Source of the DNA: Ziziphus jujuba
Lineage: Eukaryota > Streptophyta > Magnoliopsida > Rosales > Rhamnaceae
DNA: 64,000 nt
Reading direction: 5' to 3'
Assembly: GCF_031755915.1 (NCBI RefSeq)
Contig: NC_083390.1
Coordinates: forward strand, 26,102,001-26,166,000
Positions 52,587 to 63,732 of this stretch are shown in pieces; positions within the stretch are counted from its first letter, which is position 1, and each line of letters opens with the position of its first letter. The notes beneath the pieces are model-generated. The model was not told the origin of the DNA, searched no databases, and was given only the letters and a program-made list of their open reading frames with translations. The position numbers and the translations under genes were made by a program.

Positions 52587-53415
52587 GTCATAGAAACCAG
52601 CCAAAGCAGCTTCAAAGCCGACCAACAAGGTGGTTTGCGCACAAAGGGAAGGAAAGGCCGGATTTGCTGTTTTTCTTCGCGGGTTTTACTGTATTTTACT
52701 GTATTAACCTTTTCTCATACTTCCAAGCAAGGGCAACGTGGGGAACTTCACAATAAGCTTATTTGGCATCCTACAAAGCATATTGAAGCTGATTTGGAGA
52801 TCAATTTGGTCAAAGAATAGTCAAAGTCAAATTAGTCAAAAAGCTAGTATTATAGTTTCCTAATTTTATTCTACTTTTTGTTTTAGGAAACTACCTTTGC
52901 TTTTTAAGTTTTATTTATTTATTTTCTGGATAAATAAGTTTAGGAAAGTTTTTATTTTATTATTTTCATTGTAAATTAATTAATTCCTAAATTCAAAATA
53001 AAGGAATTAATTAATCCAAATTAGTTTAGGAATAGGAAAGTTTCGGCCAAGGTAGGATTCTCCATTGTGTGGCCGGTTTTTCCTAGGGTTTTTAGGGTTT
53101 ATGTTGTTTCTTTCAAAGCCTATTTAAAGGCTTATTTTTCAATATGAATACAACTTTGATTTGATTGAAAAAAAATACTTGTGAGATTAATTATCTCTTT
53201 GTTCTTTGAGAACACCTAAAACACCATTAGAGAATTGGTTGTTTTAGCTTGACTTATCAATAGGTTTTCCATCCCCTATTGTGGCGTCTACATTATACCA
53301 AGGTTTCTAACCACAGGTTGGTTAGGGGCTGAGGTCAATTCCATTAGAACTTGAACTTAATTAAGATCCGGGCTAATATAATACGGGTTTAGGAGCAGGT
53401 CGTCCTAGGTTCGTA
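52283..53415 (+). repeat. 3' LTR of G2 (last three bases missing)
   Basis: Starts TGATGCGAA and ends TTCGTA at 53415, where the 5' LTR ends TTCGTATCA. The terminal TCA is missing and copia DNA (CTATAGTG) follows. Confidence 0.92.
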
Positions 53416-54658
53416 CTATAGTGCATGTCATGTTTGAGAAGTGTAATGCATATTTGTTCTCAAGCATTTGACCTACACTAAGTAAGTTCTCACATAAAGA
53501 AGGTACATAGAGAACATCATGGATAGTTGTGATACCTTTGGCAGTGTGTATCACCACATCTCCTTTGCCTTTCACTTCCATCAAGGCTCCATTTCCAATT
53601 TTGACTTTGTTGTGGCTGCTCCTATCCAAGTTTGTGAACCACTCATGCTTGTAAGACATATGGTGTGTTGCTCCACTATCAATGATCCATCCTTCATCAT
53701 TTTTGATGCTACTAAAACAAGTAGCAACAAACAACTCTTCGGATTCACTATCACTTGCATTATCTTTAGCAACATTTGCTTGTTGCTTATCTTTCTTGTT
53801 TGCCTTGCATACTCTCTCCACATGACCCTTTTGTTGACATTTATGGCAAAATGCATCCGGCCTCCACCAACACCTTCTTGGATGATGACCTTTCTTCTTG
53901 CAATGGTGACAAGGTTCATAGGACTTCCTCTCGGGTTTGCTAGTTTCACCTTTCTCCTTTATGACCTTAAGCTTGTTCTTCTTTTGATTTTGTGTCTTTT
54001 GATGTTGTTTAGACACAAATGCAGCCTCCATTGATTCTTTATGTCTAATCCTCCTCCTTTGCTCCGTAGCTTGCAAGGCATTCACCAACTCGGTCAAGGA
54101 AATTTCATTTAGGTTCCTTGACTCCTCCAATGAAGATATCTTAGCTTCAAACCTCTCGGGCAAGGAGACCAACACCTTCTCCACAATCCTTTGGTCACTT
54201 AATCTTTCACCTAGCACCCTAATTTGATTCACCACATTAAGAAGCCTTGTGGTGAACTCCTTAACCGTTTCTATGTCTTTCATCTTGATAGTCTCAAACT
54301 CCCTCCTTAGGTTAAGGATTTGCATTTGCCTTGTCCTTACACTCCCTTGGAACTCATCTTGAAGTTTATCCCAAGCTTCTTTGGCACTCTCACATGCCAT
54401 TATCCTTGTGAAAATGGTATCACTAATACAAGAATGAATGGCGGTGAGAGCCTTGAAACCTTTAGCCGATTCCTCCTCATAGTGCTTGATTTGGTTGACC
54501 GTTGCCCCTTGTCTCAAAGGCTCTGGTTCTTGGGGATTTATGGTGACCTCCCAAAGACCATAAGCCTTCAAGTAGGCTTGCATCTTGATACTCCAAATGT
54601 TGTAGTTCTCCCCATTGAAGATAGGAGGAGAAGGAGTTGAAAAACTTGAAGAAGCCAT
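53415..54658 (-). pseudogene. Copia unit B gag-protease half
   Basis: An open 417-codon frame starts MASSSFSTPSPPIFNGENYN at 54658. It covers the gag domain (AYLKAYGLWEV, CESAKEAWDKLQDEFQG, LRREFETIKM, ERFEAKISSLEES), two zinc knuckles (CHHCKKKGHHPRRC, CHKCQQKGHVERVC) and the protease site IIDSGATHHM. It ends at NMTCTIV, where G2 is inserted. This is the undamaged version of the part deleted in unit A. No stop is seen here. Confidence 0.92.
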
Positions 54659-54773
54659 GTGGATGTTGCTTTCGAGTATGAAGGAATATGAAAATATATT
54701 TGTGCTTTCAAGTATCTCTTCACTCTCAAGGAACGAACCAGCCCAAAAACCTCACAAATCTCACAAAAATGTG

Positions 54774-54786
54774 CCTTGCTCTGATA
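54774..54786 (-). other. Primer-binding site of copia unit B (right border of the complex)
   Basis: Plus strand TGCTCTGATACC is the same site as at 41434, but here it is followed by psbB sequence (CCTTTAACCC) instead of an LTR. Confidence 0.85.
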
Positions 54787-55080
54787 CCCTTTAACCCTAT
54801 TCTTGATCCAATGTGGAGACAAGGGATGTTTTTTATCCCGTCATGACTTGTCAGGACCCGTCCAGAATTCCTCCCCGGAACCCTAGACAAGCCCTAATCC
54901 CAGGGAAATACCACCGAACCTTCCAACGGAAAATCCGGCAGCACCTCCCCTAAGGGTAGGACTAACCAAAATTTACCTGCACTGAAAACACACTTCTATA
55001 AACATCCCCTTATTCCTCCCACAAAACTACTAGTTGGTTCCACAATTTACAGCACTTCACAACAATAACAGCAACCCAGT
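54787..55080 (+). repeat. 294 bp direct duplication, right copy
   Basis: Repeats 37727-38020: 62 bp of psbB, then the start of the L2 LTR, which here continues without interruption (GTGCATAAATAAAAT). Confidence 0.93.
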
Positions 55081-57635
55081 GCATAAATAAAATATAAGTG
55101 TCCAAATAGTATACAAAGCTTTATGAAGTGCTAATCAACAGAAATACAACAAAGATGAAAGAAATAATACAACTGAAATGAATGAGTACAAAGGTACTTC
55201 TCGAAACATGATAGCAGCGGAGAATTGGTTCGCTCAGGAAGAACGTCTACCACCCCTTGCACCTAAGGGAACAGAACTTAAAAACGTGAGATGCTAATCA
55301 TCTCAATGAGTGATCCTAACTACTGAAAACTTTTATAATAATAATAACAAATAGGGAATTGAATTAATACCAACAATTAATAAATAAATCGTAGTAACAG
55401 TTGGAAATAATAATTTTCTCTCAAAACTCTCACTAATCACTCCGTTGGAAATGTTCCCTTTTTAAAACGACTTCACAAAACCCGATATTCGAACTTCCCG
55501 AAAACCAAGGGATCAAACATTTGATAAACAATAAATAAATAAATACCCTAATATATAATTAAAATGTAATAAATTATAATAAATAATTTTTGAACACCTT
55601 TGGGGTTTGAAATTTTATCTGAAAATTACACTTGACGCACCACACCATATACCGGTGATGCCCTCCGATACCTAGCGTCCTGAGCACCGACTAGCGGGAG
55701 ATTAAAGAGAGAAACTTGCAAACGGCACTTCGGCGTCCCGACAGTACCGCTGCTGAAACCATCATCCCGGCCAAGGAGGGGGGTGGCTGTGGCCAATAAC
55801 AAACTTGCTTGCCCACGGTCCAATGGCAACTCACGGGAGAAATAATAATACTTGCGCGCTGAACCACATATACATATACCAGAACACCAATACTGTATGA
55901 ATGCGTCTAAAATAATTATTAAACCAACTGTACCATTTTTCAAAATTACCGTGGGAAATATATCAAAATTTCACACTTACCATCCCACATATTTTTATTT
56001 AACAAACCGGTATGAAAACATCGATAACAAATAAAACCATAATTTTCTCGTAATACGAGGTTCAACCATTAAAATACCGCGGGCATAATCTATAAAATTA
56101 AACCACCAATTTAAACAAATATTTTCATAAAATATTTAATCCAATTATGCCCGAAAAATAATACTTAAAACCACGTACGACTATTACCGAAATATACATG
56201 CATAATAATAAATTAAATCACAATAAAACCATAACTAAATTGTACCACATGAGCATAATTTAAATACCAATTAAACATAATTAATTGCCCAAAATATTTT
56301 TGAAGGTGGGTCACTCACCTAAAACATCCACAGTTCACCAACCGAATATATTAATATTTTAATCGGGTAATTCCCAAATGGGTACCTGGGGAGCGAACAC
56401 AACGACAACTAAAAGTTATGAGTTATATACCAAATCGAAGCTTGAGTGATGAGCATCACGGATTCGGTCTTACTTTCTGGTGATCGAACCCGAGGTGGCC
56501 AGAATCTTGTCGGAAAGCTTTCGGGTTTCGACTCCTCAATTCTCGCAAACCGTCATGAATTGGTGGAAAAGGATGCTGGATTCGGGTTCAGGAGGTCGAA
56601 CACAGTGGACAAGGACCGGCGATGCGACTGGGTACTCACCGGAATAGTCACCGGCAATCGTCGCCGACGGCGGCGCGTACGGTGGCCGTTGGCTGAGATT
56701 TTTGGCAGATTTGTAGATCGAGGGAAGAGAAATCCAAAGGGACTGGCGGTGAGGCAAACGGAGGGCGGACGGCAGAGAAATCGGGGTTTGAAGATTTTCG
56801 GCCCCTTGCCGAAAAAAGCTCCGATCCCTGCTCGTCGGAGGTCCGGTGGCCATGAAATTTGGTGGGTAGGCCGGACATGAGGAGGTGGTGAGGGGTAGCT
56901 GGCGCGTGTGGCCTGAAAATGGCCGGAAACAGGGCAAACGGCGGTGGAGGGAAAAATCGCCGCCGAACTTCGCTGCCTCGATCCGGGTGCATCCGGCGAC
57001 CAACGACCGTGAGATTTTGGGGTTTGGCAGGAAATGGGGAGAGGCTTCCGTCTGGCCGGCGGGTGTAACGTGAATCGGCCGGAAAATTTGAAGATTCCGG
57101 CGGCCGGTCGGTTTCTCTCTCTTTCTCTCTCTCTCTTCCCCGAGATTTTTGTCAAATAAAAGCCACTGTGATGACACTGTTCATCCACATGGACCAATCA
57201 GGTGATGACACGTGGCGTCACTGTGCACTTAAACCAGATATAATAGAATATTACGGTATCCGGCGAACTTCAAACGTCCATAACTTTTTAACCAAATGTC
57301 CGATTTAAGCGTGCCGCTAGTCTATGAACTCGTATCGACGAGTACTTTACAACCATACAAGAGTCAAAACAAAATTACACCACAAGAAAAAGTCAACTCC
57401 CAGCACCTTTTGGACTGTTTGCACCTCAACTTGTTTTGCCCATAACTTTCAAATCGTAGCTCCGTTTTCGACGTGCTACTAGTCTACGAACTCGGGGCAT
57501 CATGCATTTCGCCATGGTACCCTGGTCAACTAGAAATTCCAACTGGGACAAAAAGTCAACTTTTAACCCGCTCGGTCAACGGTCAACCTCAGTCAACGTG
57601 CACGGATTCCGATGCGATTTGAGACGGGGTGTTAC
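54849..57635 (-). mobile_element. L2 solo LTR in psbB (host of the copia complex)
   Basis: 2787 bp, TGTCAGGACCCGTCC...GACGGGGTGTTACA, aligns over most of its length with the matK copy at 15654-18635. Target duplication TGACT at 54844-54848 (and 37784-37788) and 57636-57640. It differs from the matK copy by several indels and many substitutions, so the two are separate, fairly old insertions. Long open frames on both strands in the GC-rich part (56446-57197) are not believed to be genes. Confidence 0.87.
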
Positions 57636-58429
57636 ATGACTCGTTTAGGAATAACCAATTCATGGGGCATTTGGAGTATCACAGGAGGGACTATAACAAA
57701 TCCGGGTATTTGGAGTTACAAAGTAGTGGCCAGTGCACATGTTGTGTTTTCTGGCTTATGCTTTTTGGTAGCTATCTGGCACTGAGTGTATTGGGATCCG
57801 AAGCTTGGTCTAAAATTCCTGAAAAATTAGCTTTTTATGGTTATATCGGGCAATAATCCAGCAAATGGGGGATTATTTAGAGTGGTCTCAATGGACAATG
57901 GGGATGGAATTGCTGTTGGGTGGTTAGGACACCCTATTTTTAGAGATAAAAAGGGTCGTGAACTTTTTGTACGTTGTATGCCTATTTTTTTCAAACATTT
58001 CCAATTATTTTGGTAGATGGAGATGGAATTGTTAGAGCCAATGTTTGTTTTAGAAAGGTAGAATCAAATTACAGTGTCGAGCAAGTAGGTGCAACTGTTA
58101 AGTTCTATGGCGGTGAACTTAATGGAGTCAGTTATAGTGATCCCACTACTGTGAAAAAATAAGCTAGACGTGCTCAATTAGGTGAAAATTTTGAATTAGA
58201 TCGTGCTACTTTGAAATCTGACGGTGTTTTTCATAGCAGTCCGAGGGGTTGGTTTACTTTTGGACATGCTTCATTGTCTTTGCTCTTTTTCTTCAGACAC
58301 ATTTGCCATGGTGCTAGAACCTTGTTCAGAGATGTTTTTGCTGTTATTAACCCTGATTTGGGTGCTCAAGTAGAATTTGGAGCATTCTAAAAACTTGGAG
58401 ATCCAATTACAAGAAGACAAGTAATATGA
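57636..58429 (+). pseudogene. psbB: psbB remainder, CP47 (internal deletion)
   Basis: Resumes after the L2 LTR with [20 protein letters not shown] and [16 protein letters not shown], then TGA for Trp. After YWDP it jumps to [18 protein letters not shown], which removes about 950 bp of the gene's middle. The C-terminal part continues ([26 protein letters not shown] then [16 protein letters not shown]). GAF-stop-KLGDP has TAA at the same Gln codon that is TAG at 9554-10200. The end is TGA at 58427-58429. Confidence 0.9.
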
Positions 58430-58585
58430 TAGAATATTGTTTTGTTATTTTTTCATTTTTATTTTTTTGAGTAGGGTACCAGATAAATCTTGATTTGAAT
58501 CACTACCTTTTCTTTGACTCTTGCTCTTTCTTTATCTTGGAGATGATCCCAAATTAACAGGTATAGAAGCTATAATTGTATGTAA

Positions 58586-58708
<123 letters not shown>

Positions 58709-58769
58709 TTTTTGATTATCTCAATTGAAAGTAATGAGCCTCCCAATATTCAGAGGCTCATTACTTCAA

Positions 58770-58913
<144 letters not shown>

Positions 58914-59002
58914 TCAAGACCACAATGGGTCTATGATAAGATTGTTTATTTGCAATGGAATGGTATACAAAATCAACAAATCTCAATGAATATAAAGACA
59001 AA

Positions 59003-59175
59003 CTACTGTAGGGAGTTTATTAAAACCATTGAATTCAGAATATGGTAAAGTAGCTTCTACTTGGGGAACTTCTCCTTTGATGGGTATCACAATGGCCTTT
59101 TTTGTGGTATTCCTATCTATTATTTTGGAGATTTATAATTCTTCCATTTTATTGAATGGAATTGGAAAGAATTAG
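59003..59175 (+). pseudogene. psbH: psbH, second copy (5' end missing)
   Basis: Begins near [20 protein letters not shown] and runs through the membrane span [17 protein letters not shown] to TAG at 59173-59175. The N-terminal roughly 20 codons are lost. ITM and SSI substitutions are shared with the copy at 8795-9001. Confidence 0.85.
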
Positions 59176-59296
59176 ATTCACAAGAACTAGTAACTAGCTT
59201 TTCAATACAAAGTGAAGCATTTAGGTCTCTGATTTTTATCCCATTCTATTTGGGTAGTTCGATCATGAAATTTCTTTGTTTCAAGAGTTAGGAAAC

Positions 59297-60741
59297 ATGA
59301 GTGGGTGACTTATTATAATTGATCCTATGGATAGTACAGAGAATGCGTCTGTCATCTCGATAGAGATGGTTTTACTTCGTCGGATATTCATTCTAGTATC
59401 TGAAACATGGAATATAGGAAATAGATTCCAAAGTATTATTAGCACTATGATTCATCCTTAATATTCAGACCACATGTCCAGACTTCCATTTTTTTTTTTC
59501 AAGGAGTAAGATTTAGAAGTTATAAATCGAAATATTTTTGTTTTTTCAAACTTCTATTTACGCTTATTTTAATCAAAGGACAAGGGTGTCGTTGGACTTT
59601 TATTCATTCTAATTATTCATTGAATAAGTGATAATCCAACAGTTCTTACTCAAGGAATTTTTGGAATTAGTTTATAAAGAAAGGGTTCTATTGAATCATT
59701 GTGGTTCTAGTATGGATATGGGGTTTTAACCGTTTCATAAGGTCTTAACAAGAGAATTCCTATCAATATCAATAATAAAGAAAATATAGTTAAAGGCGCA
59801 TTACACATAATAACAAAAATTATAAAATAGGTAAAAAGAAGATTCAAAAGGTCTATAATCATCACCACAAAGACAAATGAGCCGACTTTATATTTTGGCA
59901 TTATAACCACATGAAAGAATTTTTGGATTTTTATTCTTTTGTATCTTCAGGAACAATTGAATAAGAGGATTGAGAAGTTTTGAACTTAACTTTCTATTAC
60001 ACATATTCGGTAGAACTAGTATTTTGGTGTTTCTGTTTGAGCAGTAAGAGATGAAATTCTCATATACGGCTCTCCCGGGGGGGGGGGGGCTCCGCTTCGT
60101 TTATCTATCCCAATAAAATCTCTGATTGGTTCGAAGAATGTCTTGAGATTCAAGCAACTACAAATGATATAACTAGTAAATATGTGCCTCCTCATGTCAA
60201 CATTTTTTATTGTCTAGGCGGAATTACACTTACTTGTTTTTTAGTATAAGTAGCTACAGGGTTTGCTATGACTTCTTATTACAATCTGATCGTTATGGAG
60301 GCTTTTGCTTCTATTCAATATATAATGACTGAAGGTAACTTTGGTTGGTTCCGATCAGTTCATCGATGGTCGACCAATATGATGATCCTGCACATATTTC
60401 GTGTGTATCTCACTGGTGCCTTTAAAAAACCTCGCAAATTGACTTGGGTTATAGGTGTGGTTTTGGGTGTATTGACCGCATCTTTTGGTGTAACTGGTTA
60501 TTCCTTACCTCGGTACCAAATTAGTTATTGGGCAATAAAAATTGTAACAGTTGTGTCAAGAGCTATTCCTGTAATAGGATTGGCCTTGGTAGAGTTATTA
60601 CGCAGAAGTGCTAGTGTGGGACAATCCAATTTGACTTGGCTTTACAATTTACACACTTTTGTATTACCTCTTCTTACTACCGTATTCATGTTAATGCACT
60701 TCCTAATAATACGTAAGCAAGGGATTTCTGGCCCTTTGTAA
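59297..60741 (+). pseudogene. petB: petB, cytochrome b6, second copy (pseudogene)
   Basis: Exon 1 is ATGAGT at 59297-59302. The group II intron runs to about 60114 and is uninterrupted here; it contains a G run at 60077-60089. Exon 2 reads [40 protein letters not shown], then TAA for Gln. An open frame from 60268 covers the rest with HRWST and [23 protein letters not shown], and [12 protein letters not shown] to KQGISGPL. A few codons are deleted around MMILH. Confidence 0.9.
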
Positions 60742-61746
60742 TATAATGTAATGTAATTTATAATGTAAATAATATAAAAAATATAATATATCATAGCTAT
60801 TTTTAATCAATCATTTATTAATTGGGGGTAGGACCAATAGTATTTCATTGCTACAAATACGTCTTATTGAAACGAATAAGACATGTATTTGGATATTTCT
60901 CTTCAACTCCGCAAAAATGTAATAATGTATTATTTTTATTTTTTTGACACTCATAGTTGATTTGAATTTTTCAAAGATTAAATGGATTATGGGAGTGTGT
61001 GACTTGAACTATTGATTGGGCCGTGCAAAATATATGCCCTTATCTGCCACATTTGAATTCACAACTAAAATAAAAAAATGTGTCTTTGTTCCAACCACCA
61101 TGTAAGCCCCATACAGAGGTATAGGCTGGTTCGCTTGAAGATAATATTTTCTATGATCAGACTCGATCATGTCGTGTATGAATAGGATCCGTGAGATCCA
61201 GTAGAAAGAATAAGTGAAGTGATGTGACAAAATCCCGGGGTATGTTCTATATATCTCACTTACTTAATAGTATGGAAATGTATTCATTTCATCTGCATTG
61301 ACTCAATTTATTATACTATCAGAGTGAAACAAGGGATCTAAAGAAGAATAAGAAGAATAGGGGCTAACTAGATTAGTAACAAGTAAATCCTTTGTATGTA
61401 AAACGTTTTGATATTCTTGGGGATAAAGTCCAATTGCAAGGTCTGAGACGGCCTAGAAAGCACTTGATCATAATTTGTAAGCCTACTTGGGTATTGAGCA
61501 TTTATCTGTAAGAACTAAATTCCTTACAATGGATGGTTGTTGAAACTCCGAAAAAGGAAATTTTGTAACTTTTTTCTTACTCTTACATAGAATCATTCAC
61601 ATAGGTGTGGATACCATATCAATTTTTTTGTTTTTTATACGGATCTGTTTGGTTCATTTGATCCGTGCTCGAGCCGGATGATGAAAAATTATCATGTCTG
61701 GTTCTTTTGGGGGATGGATCTAGAATAATTCACCTATCATAATAAC
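60742..61746 (+). other. petB-petD spacer and petD group II intron
   Basis: Non-coding plastid DNA. The intron's 3' end is recognisable from the domain V-like hairpin GAGCCGGATGATGAAAAAT at about 61671-61711 and the run-up CTATCATAATAAC before exon 2. The minus-strand frame at 61009-61230 is spacer. Confidence 0.7.
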
Positions 61747-62195
61747 AAAAAAAACCTGACTTGAACAATCCTGTATTAAGAGCTAAGTTGGCTAAGGGGA
61801 TAAGGCATAATTATTATGAAGAGCCCGCATGGCCTAACGATGTTTTATATATTTTTTCGGTAGTAATTTTAGGTACTATTGTGTGTAACATAGGTTTAAC
61901 GGTTCTAAAGCCATCAATGATTAGCGAACCCGCAGATCCATTTGCAACTCCTTTGGAGATATTACCTAAATGGTATTTCTTTCTCGTATTTCAAATTATT
62001 CGTACAGTGCCCAATAAATTATTGGACGTTCTTTTAATGGTTTCTGCACCCGCGAGGTTATTAACAGTACCCTTTTTGGAGAATGTTAATAAATTCCAAA
62101 ACCCATTTCTTATTCCAGTAGCGACAACCATCTCTTTGATTGGTACCGCTGTAGCCCTTTGGTTGGGTATTGGAGCAACGTTACTTATTGACATA
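61747..62195 (+). pseudogene. petD: petD exon 2, cytochrome b6f subunit IV (3' end fused to rpoA)
   Basis: petD encodes the three-span subunit IV. Exon 2 ([17 protein letters not shown] region) is followed by an open frame: [69 protein letters not shown]. The normal last residues are lost because the gene joins an rpoA fragment at a GACATAAAT microhomology. The frame then runs through antisense rpoA to 62258. Substitutions are many (E to K in LPEWY, G to D, P to L), but there is no internal stop. Confidence 0.88.
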
Positions 62196-62514
62196 AATAG
62201 ACGCATCACAAGTTCCATAAAGATTACTTCTGAATACAATTTCTTTCAAATTCATTAAAATTTCATGTACAGATTCTTGAATACCTACTATGTATTCCAT
62301 GTGGTATTTTATCAAATTTTGCACGTGTGATACATGTTCCTTCTATTTCTCCAAGCAAAGCTCTTCACATTGCAATGCCTATTGTATCAGCTTGACCTTT
62401 CATTAGTGGAGCCAGAATAAAGCATGCATAATAAAGACCCTTACTGGCTACTCGTGATTCAACACACTTCCACTGTAGTGTCTGAGTAGATACTGTTACC
62501 TTCTAGTGAACCAT
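62188..62514 (-). pseudogene. rpoA: rpoA 5' fragment, plastid RNA polymerase alpha subunit
   Basis: ATG at 62512-62514 is followed by a stop-containing start and then [39 protein letters not shown] for Arg, [16 protein letters not shown], and after a frameshift [20 protein letters not shown]. About the first 105 codons of some 330 are present. The rest is deleted at the petD junction. Confidence 0.87.
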
Positions 62515-62579
62515 AGTAATATTATTTGATCAGATCATTGAATTATTTATTTCTCTTGAAATATCTTCAATGTTTATTT

Positions 62580-62999
62580 TTATATACGTCTTTTTTTTTT
62601 AAGAGGTCTACAGCCATTATGTGGCATAGGGGTTACATCTCGTATGAAACTTAATAGTAAACCACTTCTACGAATAGCTCTTAATGCTGCATCTCTTCCG
62701 CGACCAGGGCCTTTTATGATGACTTCTGCCCGTTGCATACCTTGATCCACTACTATCTGAATGGCATTTCCCACTGTTGTTTGAGTGGCAAATGGCATCC
62801 CTTGTCTTCTACCCTTGAATCCACAAGTACCGGCGGAAGACCACAAAATTACCCGACTGTTTACGTCTGTAATAGCCATAATAATATTGTTGAAACTTGT
62901 TTGAACATGAATAACTCCCTTTGGTATTCTACATACATTTTTACATGAACCAATACCTCTATTCTTACGTGTACCAGTTCTTGGTATAGGTTTTGCCAT
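62580..62999 (-). CDS. rps11: rps11, ribosomal protein S11 (open full-length frame in NUPT)
   Basis: 139 codons from ATG 62997-62999, about the normal 138: [95 protein letters not shown]. No stop or frameshift is seen. Many substitutions at normally conserved sites (Arg to Cys in SRKS, Ala to Thr, Thr to Ile) resemble those in the neighbouring pseudogenes. I consider it an unbroken relic, though it is the longest open plastid frame here. Confidence 0.88.
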   Translation of the reverse strand: MAKPIPRTGTRKNRGIGSCKNVCRIPKGVIHVQTSFNNIIMAITDVNSRVILWSSAGTCGFKGRRQGMPFATQTTVGNAIQIVVDQGMQRAEVIIKGPGRGRDAALRAIRRSGLLLSFIRDVTPMPHNGCRPLKKKRRI

Positions 63000-63134
63000 A
63001 TTTTATCATCTCATAAATATAAGCAAAGATATATGGATATATCCATTTTAGGTCAAAACATATCCTTAATTTTTATTTCTATATTTGTACAATAGTTCCT
63101 TCAGATTTATAGAGTCTTTTTTTGTTTAGCAAGA

Positions 63135-63248
63135 TTATCCTTGTCTTTGTTTATGTCTCGAGTTGGAACAAATTACTATAATTCATCCTTGCCAACGGAT
63201 CAGTCGACATTTTTCATAAATTTTACGCACAGAGGCTTTTATTTTCAT
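63135..63248 (-). pseudogene. rpl36: rpl36, ribosomal protein L36 (nonsense codon)
   Basis: MKIKASVRKIYEKCRLIRWQ, then TGA where Arg (CGA) is expected, IIVICSNSRHKQRQG, TAA at 63135-63137. 37 codons, normal length. The second zinc-binding Cys position has become Tyr. Confidence 0.88.
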
Positions 63249-63364
63249 ATTTATCATTCCTTAACTTAATTCTAACTTTCTTTATTGGAAGAAAATAAGT
63301 TGCTTGAAATTTTTAACTTCTAATTTTATACCCCAAAAATGAATGTTGAAATTGAAAAAACCAT

Positions 63365-63599
63365 CTAATCATTGGAATCTTTTTTGGGAGTCTATAAACT
63401 ATACGTCCGCTGGTTGAATCATAACGAGTTACTCTACTTTTGCTTCTATTTCCTCGTCATATACGTATAAAAAAACTACTTATAATCATTCCTAAAACAT
63501 AATCTAGAATCAAATTTTCATTATTTAAACGAATTCAAACTATACCATTGGGCAGTCATGCAGTAATTCAACCTTTATGAATCCTTTTTTTTCTTTCAT
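63365..63599 (-). pseudogene. infA: infA, translation initiation factor IF-1 (pseudogene)
   Basis: Starts MKEKKGFIKVELLHDCPM at 63599 (normally [20 protein letters not shown]). An RLNNENLILDYVLGMIISSF segment and a YDST-GRIVYRLPKKIPMI-type end to TAG at 63365-63367 are readable in different frames. The span is 235 bp against a normal 234, so a net one-base insertion shifts it. infA is often already a pseudogene in plastomes, so decay before transfer is possible. Confidence 0.82.
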
Positions 63600-63732
63600 T
63601 TTAGGTCAAACTCCTTAAGGTATCAACTAATACGGGAGGGGTCATATTAGAAAACTGCCTCTCTCTCTCTTTTTTTTTTTTTTCACAAATATGAAAGTTC
63701 CACATATAATTCGCATATAAGAAGGATTGCCA

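Larger units (their letters stand above)
45177..53415 (+). mobile_element. Ty3/gypsy LTR retrotransposon G2 (near full length, mutated)
   Basis: An 8.2 kb element: 1135 bp 5' LTR, tRNA-Met primer site, leader, gag, protease, RT, RNase H, integrase, polypurine tract, 3' LTR. RT before integrase places it in Ty3/gypsy. I see no chromodomain. The LTRs differ at only about a dozen sites by eye, so insertion is recent. It is inserted in opposite orientation into copia unit B. Coding lesions (lost start, stops, frameshifts, mutated protease Asp) make it non-autonomous. Confidence 0.93.
38020..54786 (-). mobile_element. Tandem Ty1/copia complex (LTR-A-LTR-B, outer LTR missing)
   Basis: Reading right to left: primer site, gag and pol of unit B (with G2 inserted), LTR2, primer site, deleted unit A, LTR1. 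LTR2 acts as the 3' LTR of B and the 5' LTR of A. The complex ends on the right exactly at the primer-binding site of B, with no third LTR. The two units are nearly identical where both exist. Gag-protease-integrase-RT-RNase H is the copia order. Confidence 0.9.

Noticed and set aside
59707..59910. 67-codon hydrophobic frame on the minus strand in the petB intron
   Set aside because: It is antisense to a plastid group II intron, the inverted-arm copy does not keep it, and it resembles no plastid protein known to me.
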